64,000 nucleotides of DNA from Cadophora sp. MPI-SDFR-AT-0126 (Eukaryota > Ascomycota > Leotiomycetes > Helotiales > Ploettnerulaceae), in NCBI GenBank assembly GCA_020747065.1, contig JAGMVK010000002.1, positions 1,860,001-1,924,000 on the forward strand. Direction: 5' to 3'. Both the position numbers and the translations under genes were made by a program. The notes beneath the pieces were generated by a model. That model was not told the origin of the DNA and ran no database searches. It was given only the letters and a program-made list of their open reading frames with translations. Below are positions 32,830 to 44,515 of the stretch, in pieces; the stretch's first letter is position 1, and the number at the start of each line of letters is the position of its first letter.

Positions 32830-35633
32830 TCATCCAAACCTCAAGAATTCAGCAGCCTCCTCCTCAGTTACACCAGCACCTTCGGACCCACGAATTAGAC
32901 CAAGCTTTTGGAATTTGAAATCTGCCCAAAAATTCCTCTGATCTCCGAACTCATCCTTCTGGAATATGCGTGTCTTCAGGTCCTTAATGAAGTCATTGTA
33001 AATTTCTGGCATGTCTATGTCGATCATCTCGTCTCTCACGGCTTTGATTTGTGAGAAAATAGTTGCATGGTTGCCGTTGCCAGTGGTGCTTTTGAGGGAT
33101 TGTCGCACCGCCTTTCCCATCTGACTTACTGCTTTAAAGATATCTTCGTCCTTTTCGGTCACTTGCATCATCTGTTTGAATTCAGGGATTGCGTTTTCAT
33201 GTGAAATGTCGTTCTTCTTTCTGCGAGTATTGAGAAGCTCATTGACATCCAGACCGGACATGGGCGTAATGACGTCTCGTGTTCGTTTCCCCTTCGCCTT
33301 TTCTGGTACTACTCGCCGAGCATTAGCAGTCTGATGAAGGATCGGATAAAGGGTCATAAGTACCTTTCGTCACGCCAGAAACCTTCAAAAGGGCTTCTAG
33401 TTGAGGTTCCGCGTTCGCGATGAGTTCGGCTGGTGGTTTTGACCTGAAGCGGACTAATTAGTTCAAGAATTCCAATTAGACGGAAAGATGTACAGGATCA
33501 CTTACCATCTGGTCAAAACAGGAGCTGGTTCGCCGACTTCCCCATCGGGATGGATGGCTCGCTGCCGAATTGCTTGGTTTACACGATGAACAGTCGGAGA
33601 GAATGTCTCTTCAATGGTCATGAACTCAGTAGGATTTCCTTCATCATCCTTTCCGAAAGTACCGAGATCCATGCCTATGGACGGGCGTCAGCAATGTTAC
33701 TTCCCACGATACCCCCAACCGCTGCAAAGGCAAAAATCTGTGAGCAGGATTTGTGGAGAAGTACTCACTGTCTACGTAGTGGCTCATAGCTGTGACCAAC
33801 TCGTCCGAAGGGAGATACCTATGCTTGGTGATAATGGCACCCGACGAGCCTATTACCTTGTCCAGTGGAGGGAACCGGTATACTCGAATATCCTCAGCAA
33901 AGGGCAGCGGAACATCAATAAGGCATTCTAGTTCGGGCTCAATCGACGGAGCCAGAAGAAGGAGTTGAGGGGATTTGCCCTCCTTTGCGACGATTCGAGC
34001 TACGGCATATGAATCGAGCTCGTGTAGTGCATGCACAAGAGAGGACATAGCCATTCGCGCCTTATCGTTGACTGTCTGAGCAATGGTGATACAGCTTTCA
34101 CCCATGTTGAGATACCTCTCGTACTAAGTTGTGTTAGGTCATTGTACATACATGGTAACCTGAACCTACCTTATCTTTTGGTACGAAGCCGATGATAGAG
34201 AATCCTGGAGGGCTATTGAACCTGGTAACGTCTGCTTCATCTTCTCCGAATGGTACGGCGGTACTTCCATAATAATATCCCTTAGCTAGTTCTCCTCGGT
34301 CAACGTTCATGGTTCCATCAACACCAGCGGCACTGTTGACATGGTATGTCCGGGTGGTCTTGACAGCTGAAAGCTCAGGGGCATCTGTCATCTCGGTATC
34401 CTCAACAGTGTGAGAAGACTGCGCACTTGCTTCTCCATTCGCGGCAGCCTTGGGAATATAGCTACTGGCGGATGGAGCTTTTGCCTGTTTCGTTTTGAAG
34501 TACCGTTGCACATCAATGTACAACGCACTCTCAGGATATTTCTCAAAGTCACCAAGGCCTGAGAAAGGCGTTAGCTAAGATGACGAAATTGAATTAGAAA
34601 TGTGCAGGAGGGTAAGCCAGTGGTCAAAAAAATGATCTAAATCTGGAAAGTCCGGGAATGGCGGAGTATGCTTACCGAGGCGTCCTTCGTAAACTTTGAA
34701 AGGTCTTGTAGACTTGACTGTCGGGTTCGCCAGAGAAGCCAGGGCTTCCGCCATCGTTGCAAACATTCCATTATTGCAGAGATTAACAAGTTTCGCCAAT
34801 ATTGCCTCGTTGTGCTTCTTCAAGGATGCTTTATCTTCTTCTTTGAAACCGTATTCGAGATCATCAAAATCGATACCCAGTACGACAAGTTCAATCCCGA
34901 CCTCATTTAGTTTCTCGGCGATAGACTGTGAAGAATTAGCCGTATGTCAGATGGAAGGGCCAAATTTCACTTTGCACGGTTCTCCCTAGGTTAGAAGAGG
35001 ACCATTCAAATGAGAGACCGCGGAGAGGCTGATTTTGGCAAAGGAGGACGGGTTTGGTGTACCTCAATGTTGTCATCGTCAATCCCACCCAGCCCGTCTG
35101 TAACCAGGACGATCTTGCGAGCAGACTTCGCAGGCTTTCCGCTCTTGAGTGTAGTAAACTTTTCGATGAGGTCGATGGCAAGAACGATCGCAGAAACAGC
35201 GTCTCCCATCTCGGTAGAACTGCTATGTATCTTTGATCGAAGGTCTTCGAGGCTTGGAATATCCATGGTGCCTAAGGGCTTCAGGACGCATATATTCTCG
35301 TACTCCCCATCGCCTTCAAGAGGATTGTCGGTTTCATCCGTTCTGAAGCCAATGACGCCAACGCTGAGCCCGAGCCTGTTTGTAGACATAATCGTGGCAA
35401 TCTTGTCCCAGACATATTCCATTCCATAGTCAAGATCACTGATCGTTCTGCCATCTGGAAAAAGTTAGTTCTAGAACTACTTGGCTGTAGGCATGGTTGA
35501 CAACCAGAGTTGGATGCGTGCAAGAGAAAACGAATGTATTGTCTGAATGGGTACGAGATCAACACTTACTGTGACAGTCACCAGTGGTGGCTCCAAGATC
35601 CACAATGTAGATAATTGCCTCCTTGTTCGCCAT
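32830..35633 (-). CDS. KU80: Ku80, ATP-dependent DNA helicase II subunit 2
   Basis: Eight exons: 35570-35633, 35063-35454, 34676-34925, 34170-34558, 33769-34123, 33506-33674, 33364-33443, 32830-33308 (725 aa, the usual fungal length). Ku80 pairs with Ku70 as the ring that loads on DNA ends in non-homologous end joining and also acts at telomeres. The N-terminal vWA domain starts [13 protein letters not shown] and includes [15 protein letters not shown]. The beta-barrel core includes [26 protein letters not shown] and [22 protein letters not shown] and [17 protein letters not shown] follow. The C-terminal helical arm ends [13 protein letters not shown], then [11 protein letters not shown]. No lesion is seen. 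Divergent from the TMEM205-like gene. Confidence 0.96.
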
Positions 35634-36069
35634 GTTGTTGATATGGTTATCACGCTGAATCGATATTGATTCCAACGATCAGCTTGGTCGAGACGCGTTC
35701 CAGAGGTTCAGGTTCAGGCAGACGCGTCGCCAAGTCAGGTGCCCAGAGGGCCGATGAAAGCATCCATGGCATTTGATTTCTGCCAGACCTTTGTGTTGAA
35801 TCGGCTATGCGACATTGGATATCCTGAATTATTGCTCTATTGTACTGTGACACAGGTTTTTTCTCCATACTTTTGAACCTCACAATGCCACACAAAAAGG
35901 TGGATAGAGCATTTTCCAGCATGGTCTGTCTTCCGCACAGGCTTGCACCTGCCTCGGCAATTTGTCGTCGGCGTCATCAGTGCTTAAGACTATCTCAATA
36001 TAAACACAGCATTGCTCCAACCTAAATTTTCAGCCACGAAAAGAAACATCTACCAATAATCTGCCTATC
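35634..36069. promoter_or_regulatory. Shared bidirectional promoter region, Ku80/TMEM205-like
   Basis: 436 bp between divergent start codons; no specific site recognised. Confidence 0.5.
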
Positions 36070-36796
36070 ATGTCAGATGTATCAATCTTCAAAACTGCGG
36101 CTCCGTACCATATTATCTCGTAAGTCCTGTAATTCTTGAGCTACATCTATACTTCAGAACTGACAGTTTGATGTACAAGATATGGCACCTTGCTTGGAAC
36201 CCAATTCTTCCAGGTAGGCAATTGTTTCGCTACCCGATGTACATTTCATTAGCTAACACATGCTCGCAGACGTTCGTAGGCGGTATTGTAAGCTACAAAG
36301 CTCTCGCGCGGCCACAATTCTCGCAACTCCAACAGAAGCTATTCCCCGTTTACTTCGGCATCCAAACGACACTTCCCGTGGTTGTAGCTCTTACATATCC
36401 TGCTTCGAAGTTGGGCCTGGGAACATCGTCGGGTCTCTATGGCGTATTCGCAGATGTCAACAGATGGAGCGTGTTGATCCCGATCGCAACGATCTTCGTA
36501 ACGAGTCTGGCAAATATGGCATTAGTTGGCCCCGCTACAACGAAGATAATGAGGGAGAGGAAACATCAAGGTCGGGTCCCTATATCACTTGTTGGCAAGT
36601 CGGAGAGATTGCTAAACTATGAAATGCAGAAACTCGAGACGGAAAGAAATACTACGACCCCGCACCACACAGTGAAGAGATGCAGAAGTTGAACAAGGCA
36701 TTTGGTAGCATGCATGGAATGTCCTCATTGCTGAACCTCACTGGCTTCATTGCGACCTTGTGGTATGGTGTTTCTCTTGCCGCAAGGATCCAGTAG
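36070..36796 (+). CDS. TMEM205-like (DUF4149) membrane protein
   Basis: Exons 36070-36119, 36180-36213, 36270-36570 and 36630-36796 give 183 aa; the 34-bp second exon is bounded by ACAAG|AT and CAG|GTAGGC and restores SYGTLLGTQFFQTFVGG. Four hydrophobic segments follow: LLGTQFFQTFVGGIV, FGIQTTLPVVVALTYP, SVLIPIATIFVTSLANMALVGP and the C-terminal SLLNLTGFIATLWYGVSLA. Conserved features of the family are VSYKAL, GPATTKIMRERKHQE and HGMSSLLNL. Human TMEM205 is linked to drug resistance and vesicle traffic; the fungal role is not known. Confidence 0.88.
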
Positions 36797-37255
36797 CAGG
36801 CCACGGTGGAGACGAGAGTCAAATACACAGTTATTGCTGTAAAGCAACAGGGCTTAAATTCTCGACATGGCCTCTCTGAAGTCCTCTCTAGATCTTTTGT
36901 GACAAATGCATGAAATCTCTAATGGCAAAAGAGCTGCTCTGTAGGATGCTGAAGTCCGAATGTAGAAGAAAGCTTCTAGCGTCTGGAAATAATGTAATTG
37001 AAATGGTAGAACCATTCAAGACTGCTCTATTTCCCAAGTTTTCGTGTAGCTTCTACGGGTCTTCACTCCTCGTTGCCAAATTGCTTGTATTGCTTTGCTA
37101 ACAAAATCAGAAAGCCTTGCGATCAGCCTTGCATTACGCTTGTGGCTTGCTCAAATGACACAAAGTGCTGCTGTCACGCCTGAACACACACAACCATCAA
37201 CCTTCATCATCCTCAATTTTGCATCAAACGTCCATTCATTCACAACACGCACCCC
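36797..37255. other. Intergenic
   Basis: TMEM205-like 3' flank and upstream region of the first 2EXR gene; nothing else seen. Confidence 0.5.
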
Positions 37256-37921
37256 ATGGACTCTATATCTCCTTCATTTCATGTCTTTCGCCAACTGCCT
37301 CCGGAGTTGCGCTTGAGAGTCTGGAGCCTTGCCTTACCACCGCCTCGCGTCATTGAGTTGACCTGGATGTCTCAAGCCCGATCCGTGACATCAAAATCCA
37401 TAACACCAGCTATCCTCCACGCGTGTCAAGAATCTCGACATAATACGATTCAGTTCTACGAGCAGATTCAATTTGGAAACTGCTCTCAAGTCATCCTCAT
37501 TGATTTCGAAAGAGATACCCTCTTCTTTGGACCAGGCTGTAGACACTTGGTACCTTCCGGCAAATCAGATCCTTGGGTGATGCAGAATCGGAAAGTCATT
37601 CGAGATATCAAAACTTCAGTGTTATTGCAGCAAAACTTGGTGCTTGCTGCTTTTGATTGCGAGTTTCTTCTGGGCATGGAAGACTCGAACAGAGAGCATT
37701 CGCTACATGGCACCTTGGATAGCATGAAGAGGCTCATGGATGTTGTGGTTGTCAAGACGGTGAAGGGTTCTCAGAAGTCCATCGATGGATCATTAGAGCC
37801 TGTTCTGTCTGACTTCAGGATGGACCTATGCATAATTCGACTTGAAACTTACCAGGGCTTGAGAGAGGGCCGGCCAAAATTCGCTGTGAGCAAGGCTGTC
37901 CATAAGTCGATGTCCAAGTGA
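37256..37921 (+). CDS. 2EXR-domain protein (intact copy)
   Basis: Single exon, 221 aa. The N-terminus FHVFRQLPPELRLRVWSLA followed by PRVIELTW, SKSITPAILHACQESRH and QIQFGN is the fungal 2EXR pattern (two EXR-type motifs, ELR and ESR). It resembles an F-box-like start followed by a short conserved core. The family is greatly expanded in Pezizomycotina, with no established biochemical role. The body continues IDFERDTLFFGPGC and RLMDVVVVKTVKG. The tail is charged. No stop or frameshift. Two further 2EXR loci follow within 9 kb, both broken, so this is the surviving member of a local family. Confidence 0.82.
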   Translation: MDSISPSFHVFRQLPPELRLRVWSLALPPPRVIELTWMSQARSVTSKSITPAILHACQESRHNTIQFYEQIQFGNCSQVILIDFERDTLFFGPGCRHLVPSGKSDPWVMQNRKVIRDIKTSVLLQQNLVLAAFDCEFLLGMEDSNREHSLHGTLDSMKRLMDVVVVKTVKGSQKSIDGSLEPVLSDFRMDLCIIRLETYQGLREGRPKFAVSKAVHKSMSK

Positions 37922-38599
37922 CTCTTTCTTGGCAAAATCATTCTCATTGGAGCTAAGTGGTCACATCTATATACAAAGACTCGAAGCTAGCTAAAGGGAC
38001 CCATTCGAATTCCATCTGTACATGACGAGCTGGGCACCAAACTCCAAGGCAATTGCTCCACTCATAGACGGACCTCTTTATGGACAATTGTCTGGAGTGA
38101 TGGCGAGACTATAGGTTGGATGAAGGATGAGAGTGAAGATACGGGGGATAATTCAGATTCGCTCATCGCTGTGGAGTAGATTATCAGATCGAACCAACTT
38201 GAAATCTGCTACTTGGCTAGGACCGGACTCGGGTGCAAGCTCGATTGAATGGAAGGAAGGATACTGAAATTACTAGAAGTTAAGTAGCCATGTCAGCTAA
38301 CTTCATGGACATTTTGATTTCTGCAAGTATTGCGGATCCAAGGTTATGACAAATTCGAGAAAAGCAAAACTTCTGAAATTCGCCTTACCAATGGGGTTCG
38401 GGCTTCTTGAACATGTGATGAAGTATAGGGTGCAGCAAATGTTTGGATCTATGGGAACACAAGGATTTGGATAAACATCTATCTTTTTTACGTTTCTGCT
38501 ACAGTCTTGACAACGAAGCTGACCCAACCGCTTGACATTTGGCAGTGCTGTATTCAGTGTCCTAACTCTCCGATCCACGTCTACCTTAACCTTAGACAT
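37922..38599. other. Intergenic: convergent 3' flanks
   Basis: Between the 2EXR stop and the stop of the SGNH/FG-GAP gene; no feature seen. Confidence 0.5.
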
Positions 38600-41434
38600 T
38601 CAAGGATAGGTCATCGCCGGTGGTGTAGGCAGATGAGGCTCTACAGGCGTGAGACCCGGGCAGGTATTGAGCCTTACGAATTGCTGATTCGTATCAGGGT
38701 AGATAAGTATCGAGTCCGCTCTACCGGTTCCATTGATATTTGTAAATTCGACACAAGAACCTCTTGTTGTGGCAGCTGGGGAGACTTGTCCTTTCAACAC
38801 CCAACGAAAGGCGCTGGTTCCCGCTGCATCATCTCCAAATTGTCCTGTAGCTCCGTCGTTACTCCATGCCTGCATTGTGGAATCTACCAAGTCGACGTAG
38901 ACAAGATCATCTCGACCATCACCATTGATGTCGGCAAGTCGCAAGCTCTTTCGCTCTTTTCCTTCCGTGTGTTTGATTTGGCCTTGGTTGACCATATTAT
39001 TGATGCCTTTGTTCAAATACCCATAGAGCTGGCCGTTTGACTGCATACAGAGAAAGTCCGCTCTCCCATCCCCATCAATATCGTTCCATCGAACGCCGAG
39101 GTCGTGCAAATCATATCCATAGCCTTCTTTGCATGTTGCCGATCCAGTGACGACTCCAATGTTGGTGAACGCAAACTTGCCATTAGCGAAATCATTGCGC
39201 AGCACTGTCGTAGCTCCTGTGGCTTTGTCGACGAGAAGGATATCACATCTCTTGTTTCCATCGAAGTCTGCAAAATAAACCTCTCTCCGTGATCGGTTGA
39301 CGTTGTAAACGACACCGTACTGCGTCCAAGTACCCCATCTATGGTTGTTCCCATAAACAGTTATTTCGCCCATCAAGGATATCCAGATATAATCGTCGGA
39401 CCCAGATCCCGTCATATCACAATAGCGAGTCCCGTCTCCTCGGACAGCTGTCCCTCCTTTGCCCATATTCTTGTTGATCTTAGCATAGACATTTCCAGTA
39501 CTTGGATTATCGCTGATCGTTGCGTAGTCTGCCCTCCCAGTGCCCATTATTTTGCCGAAAGTGACGTTCACAGGACTGCTTGCTCCAGAATGTGTTACAC
39601 CCATAAATTTCCACACTGGGCCAAGTCCAGCATTGAGTCCTCGCGTGTTAATAAATGTTTCGACTCGACCATTTTCGTTAACATAAAGCAAGTCGTCCTT
39701 GTGATCACCATTCAGATCTGCGAACCTCCAGCGCGACGGTGAGTATGTTGAACTCAGGCCAGATGCGATTCCCCTGAAAGGCGTCCAGGCGGTTGGCGGT
39801 GAGTTGTCCACTGCAGCATTTCGCCAACCTGAGATTCTCCCGTCTTGCGAAATGCCGACGTAGTCTGCTCTTCCATCGCCGTCGATGTCAGCTAGTCGAA
39901 CATAGTCTTGAGGGAAGCCTTTATCCCTAATGAGGAAGCCCATAGAGACCCAATTGGGCGATCGTGCATCTGAGCCGATGGTATTCTTCCAGCAATTCAA
40001 GTCACCATTTGCTGCTAGGCAACAAAGATCTGATCGACCGTCTCCTGTCATATCTGCAAATCGAACTCCGCTTCGTAGGCAAGATCCAGGAGATGTCGTG
40101 ACTCGTAAATAGGGGCCCATGACCCCATTTCCTGTGTTCAAAGCAACGCCTAATCCTCCGTTCAGATTCGTAGACACGTAGACATAGTCATCGAGTCCAT
40201 CTCCATTGATATCCGCCCCTATCGAATGGGAGAGTTAGCGATTGACAAGTCGGGTATGTTCCAGGAAAGGGTTCGGACATGATCTGATGGCCACAAGAAG
40301 GAAATGATGGGCTCCGCGCGATACCTACAATTCACACCCGAGGGAGCAGGATTCCCAACTCCTAGATATCCGCCTCCTGCCACCGCTGAATGGATATAAT
40401 CTCCATCGTTCCTCCCCGAGCCGGCGTCAATCTGGTAGGGGCCGGCCTCGTTGCCAGCCGTTTTATCGCATGTGTTACCAGCTACGACGACGTCCGAGAA
40501 ACTTGTACGAGTTGGAGCTAGGAGCCACTTGCGGGAAGCTGCAGCACTGATTCCCTGATACCAAACGGCAGCCATCTTCTCGTAGCCGGCATCTGTAGGG
40601 TGAATACCATCGGCAGTGATGTCAGCCATGCTAAAGAATGAGCTTGACATATCCACTAAAAGGATCTTCTTCCCAGAAGCTTGGCGAGTTTTGACCATTG
40701 CTGGTAAGTTCGCATTATATACTTTACCTCTGGCCGGTTCCACAGTTGTAGGAAGTAAAGTCGAAGCAAGAATCGTGACTCCAGGTATCGTGGCGAACAG
40801 ACGATCGATGAGTGTTGCAAGACGATTATGAGCATTCGCCACATCGACACCATGTATCATATCGTTGGTGCCGACGTGCAGCAGAATGAGATTTGGCTGG
40901 AATTTGATAGAGTTCTCTGCTTTAGCTGCGACTTCAGATATCAAGTAGCCACCCCATGCTTCCATGTCGTTGTCAGCCCTATTTGGTCTCAAAGTTAGTG
41001 CCGCTTTCGAAGATATTTCTGTGTTAAGGGCATGGGCTGATAGACAACCCATTTGTGGCGGAAAAGAGACGTACATGCTTCCTGCCTTGACAGTACCCAC
41101 CATGTTTACAGGATTTCCATCCCATACCAGCTTGTTTCTGACGCTGTTTCGAAAGCCATTGCCGCTGGTTGAGGGATAACCGTAGGCAATGGAAGCGCCC
41201 AGAGTGAGGATTCTCAATGTAATGTTATTTGAAAGTCCTCGTCTGACTTTTTGGTGAGCCTCATTGTCCTGGCTCGGGTCCTCAGTCCGCTCAACAATTA
41301 GCTCCGTTTTATGCTCGTGGTGGAGAGCACTGGTTGCTACAAAGTTATGGTCAATACTTGATACTGGTTGATTTTGTCGTCAACTTACTGATGGCTACCC
41401 AAAATACGGCAACACATAGCTTGAGAATTCGCAT
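38600..41434 (-). CDS. Secreted SGNH/GDSL hydrolase fused to FG-GAP (VCBS) repeats
   Basis: Minus-strand exons 41389-41434, 41075-41336, 40329-40978 and 38600-40218 give 858 aa. The N-terminus (MRILKLCVAVFWVA, then TTSAL) is a signal peptide, so the product is probably secreted. Residues ~55-260 are an SGNH hydrolase. Block I is LTLGASIAYGYPS (nucleophile Ser; Ala where GDSL enzymes have Asp), block II is AWGGYL, block III is LLHVGTNDMI, and block V is ADGIHPTDAGYEKMA with the catalytic Asp and His. Intron 2 (41074-40979) was set because it joins AGSM to ADNDMEAWGG. After a linker, about ten FG-GAP repeats of the form FADxDGDGRxDLxxx run to the C-terminus, a calcium-binding beta-propeller. 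Likely an extracellular esterase acting on a polymer; the substrate is unknown. Confidence 0.9.
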
Positions 41435-42561
41435 AGCGAGTGGCACTGCGTCGAAGCGTCCCCAAGTTCGATCGAAACGGAAGAATTGCGAGAGACCCAA
41501 CCAAATTTGAATCCCCAGATCGCCGTCAAAAAGGCCGAACCTAGTCTATTCACAGACCAAATGCACGCAAAACAGTGCTTGCAAGCTGATTTGTACTCAC
41601 GAGTGCCAGCGAGCCTGAAAATGCAGCAAATAACCTCCACCCAAGTCCCAATTCTCCATTCTCCACGAAGATAGAGCAAAGACCGAAAGATTCCGACAAG
41701 AGAGGGTTTGAGAAAAGTTCATCATGTAAAGTACTCACTGCGTCCAGGCCTGGCTAGAAAGAAGATTGCCGCCCGTACTCGGGTAACAAAGTTCCCCTGA
41801 GATTGCCAGTACGACGCTATCGCCTAATTATTCCCCATGCGACTGTTTACTGGCACACCACCTGCCAATTCAGCAACATCCCGTTCTCCTTTCGGAATAA
41901 ACCCGCTGCCATATTATCCTCTTATGCAAATCATACTGTACGAGCTGAAGGATGCATCTGGTGGGGCAGTCGCAGATAAGCATCGAACAGGCAGCCGAAC
42001 ATGCAGGGGAAAGACGGTCTTAATTCAGAGATCTCATTTCTCAGAACCAACAACTCTTGCACCTTGCCGTGTTATTCTCGAGAATCTGGCCTCACCAACA
42101 AGCACCGGGATCGGCAACATCTTTATGAAAGCATTCTTTGTGACAGCGGCTGATCTACCTCAAATGGAAGATTGTTCTCAAGGACACACTTTGAAACTGC
42201 TGTTCAATCTCGACTTTCGTGATGTTGCCAGAGACACAAGCTTTTGCTAGCTGCGAGAGTCGCTTCCTCTGGGACTACCCCGAAGTGCGGTAAATAATCA
42301 TCACGTTTGATGAGTCTTTATGAGAATGAATAGACTTCTCAGATGTATTTTAACTTATGCTGCCTGACAAGGAGCTAGCTATCTTTTGTCGAAACTCCGT
42401 TCTGCGACTTTCCGAGTAGATCACGGGCAGGATCTTTGTTTGTACTTATCTCATTAACTCGAAATGACGTGGACCTAAATCGACGACTCTTCATAAAAGC
42501 ACGCTCTGCCTCGACTGCAAGAGCGTTTCACCTCCACAACGAGCAACCGCCAAAGAGCATC
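41435..42561. other. Intergenic between divergent SGNH/FG-GAP and 2EXR-SAP loci
   Basis: A 137-codon open frame at 41837-42250 (+) has no recognisable domain or splice support; I do not call it. No repeats or RNAs seen. Confidence 0.5.
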
Positions 42562-43845
42562 ATGGCTTCCACTCAATCAGCAGCGACCGCACCTACCGCG
42601 ACCTTCCACAAATTCCAGCGTCTGCCTCTAGAACTACGCTGCATGATATGGCACTTCGCAGCCCGCCAAGTTCGCGTCGTCGAAATCGAAATGGTTCGCG
42701 CCGAGTACAAAGGTGTAGGTCGCATCAACAGATTCGCGTCCAAGACGCTCACCCCCGCAATCTTACACGCCTGCGGCGAGTCTCGTTGGATAGGCCTCAA
42801 GAGATATGAAAGAATCATCTTCAACGGTATCATGTCTGGTTCCTATGTCAACTGGGACGTCGACTATATCGGCTTCAGACCAAGCAAGGACTGGGATACT
42901 CGCTTCTTGTTGGGACAATTTCTTTATTGTCCTGGCTTCGAAAGCTGTGAAGTGATCAAGCACTGTAGTCGTCTCGTTACTTTTGAGCCTATCCCGCATA
43001 AAGACCGCCAAAACCATGCCATCCATTACCTCCGACATTTCAAAAATCTAGAAGAACTTATTTTCTTGTTCCCTGGAGATTTTGGTGGATTGAGCCAGCT
43101 CGGCGGAAATATCAAACTTGCACCGATGACAACCCCGAACCACACGAACAATCCAAGACAGATGATTACACGAATGAGGGCCGGCTCTCCGCGATCCGAA
43201 AAAAGATACCTGGATTCAAGGAACTCAATGTCATGCGGTTTGTTAGAGAGCCCGACAGACTCCTGAGCATTCCAGAGGACACTGGTCGAGGTGTTTTATA
43301 CCCTGACGAAGCATTGTTGGTATCGAAGCCGGAGCTCCCCAAACGAGTTGATTTCAGGTCTTACAGGCTACCAGTAAGTTTGTCTCCGAATTTACATCCT
43401 CGAAGAACCATCGAATCTTGCATGTCATTCGTCTCTCAAATCTGCTGGCGGCATATGTCCCAAACGATCCTGATGCTTGAAGTTGAACCTCGAAAAGGAA
43501 CTATGATGCTAAGCCTGACAATAGGAACTCAAAAGTGCCGCGAACGATCTAGGACTGAGCGACAAAGGCCTGAAGAAAGATTTAGTGGCAAGACTCGACG
43601 CCGCAGATAAAGCACTTTTTTGAGAGGATATGAGGCAGTACCAACAAGCCATGTTGGAATATGCAGCTACGGTCGGTAAGTTGCTTGCAGAGCCCGAAAA
43701 GCGAGGCCGGTGGAGCTATTCATATCGTACTAAAGAGAATATGAGACAAAGCGCACGCAAATAGGGACTGAACTGTCATGGCAGCACGGAGGAACTCGTG
43801 GCTCGTCTAAGTGATTGGCAGGAGGCTAGGTATTCGGAACGGTGA
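42562..43845 (+). pseudogene. 2EXR-SAP protein pseudogene (frameshift and two stops)
   Basis: The first part reads FHKFQRLPLELRCMIWHFA, VRVVEIEM, SKTLTPAILHACGESRWI, a clear 2EXR start. Near 43090-43120 the coding frame changes by one base with no usable intron, then continues KIPGFKELNVMRFVREPDR and LPKRVDFRSYRLP up to a good donor (CCA|GTAAGT, 43374). After an acceptor at 43524 the same frame gives ELKSAANDLGLSDKGLKKDL and VARLDAADK, a SAP motif. It then runs through TGA (about 43621) and a TAG (about 43763) into a second SAP-like stretch, GLNCHGSTEELVARL then SDWQEARYSER, ending at TGA 43845. The frame across both stops stays protein-like. So this is a decayed gene for a 2EXR domain plus two SAP DNA-binding motifs. 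A sequencing error could explain one lesion but hardly three. Confidence 0.72.
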
Positions 43846-44515
43846 GATGTTTAGAAGCAGGAAATGAGGGATCATCAGATGATGCTACGCCTGACTGCTG
43901 GCCGCGAGTTCTTTTGAAGATGGTTGATTTATCAGTCGGCTATCTATGGGCTGTCTCGGGGCATTGCTGTGTGGCCTTTCTCCAAAGTCTCCCGAGATTT
44001 GTGGTGCATTGCTATGTTCGGGAAGGAAGTCCTGGGGCATTGCTGTGGAGTTTAGAGAAAATGGAAGTCCGAAGGAGCCTGCAAGGAGATGAGGTCTGAC
44101 TCAATATCTCCAACAAAGACACCTCTCGGTACCTTATGATCTGTCAAAATGCTCCCTCATTTTGGCCGCCTCCAATCTTTCGCGGTTATGCCCCTTTTCA
44201 CGCATTTTCTCAAATGTTCAAAGTGACCATGTCCACCCATAACAGTCCGAGACAGGTCTATATTGTCTACGATTAATACATGATGACTTGTTCCAAGCAG
44301 ATAACCCATCATTGATTTGTTTACGACTCAAGTTTATTCGCTTAATCCTTGGCAGGAGCACAATAATTCAGAGGGTACTCCACGTCACAACCAACTAACT
44401 ACCTCATCCTCATCCCAAGCTCACATATCATCAATATCCTGTCCCCTATCTAGACAGGCTTGCAGCCTGCTCGGTAATCAGCGCTAATCCCCAAGACATA
44501 TGAACGGGATGAAAC
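43846..44515. other. Intergenic between two 2EXR pseudogenes
   Basis: No feature supported; both flanking loci end toward this segment. Confidence 0.5.

Noticed and set aside
41837..42250. 137-codon plus-strand open frame between the SGNH and 2EXR loci
   Set aside because: No domain, no splice-linked exons and uneven composition; it overlaps the expected promoter region of both neighbours.
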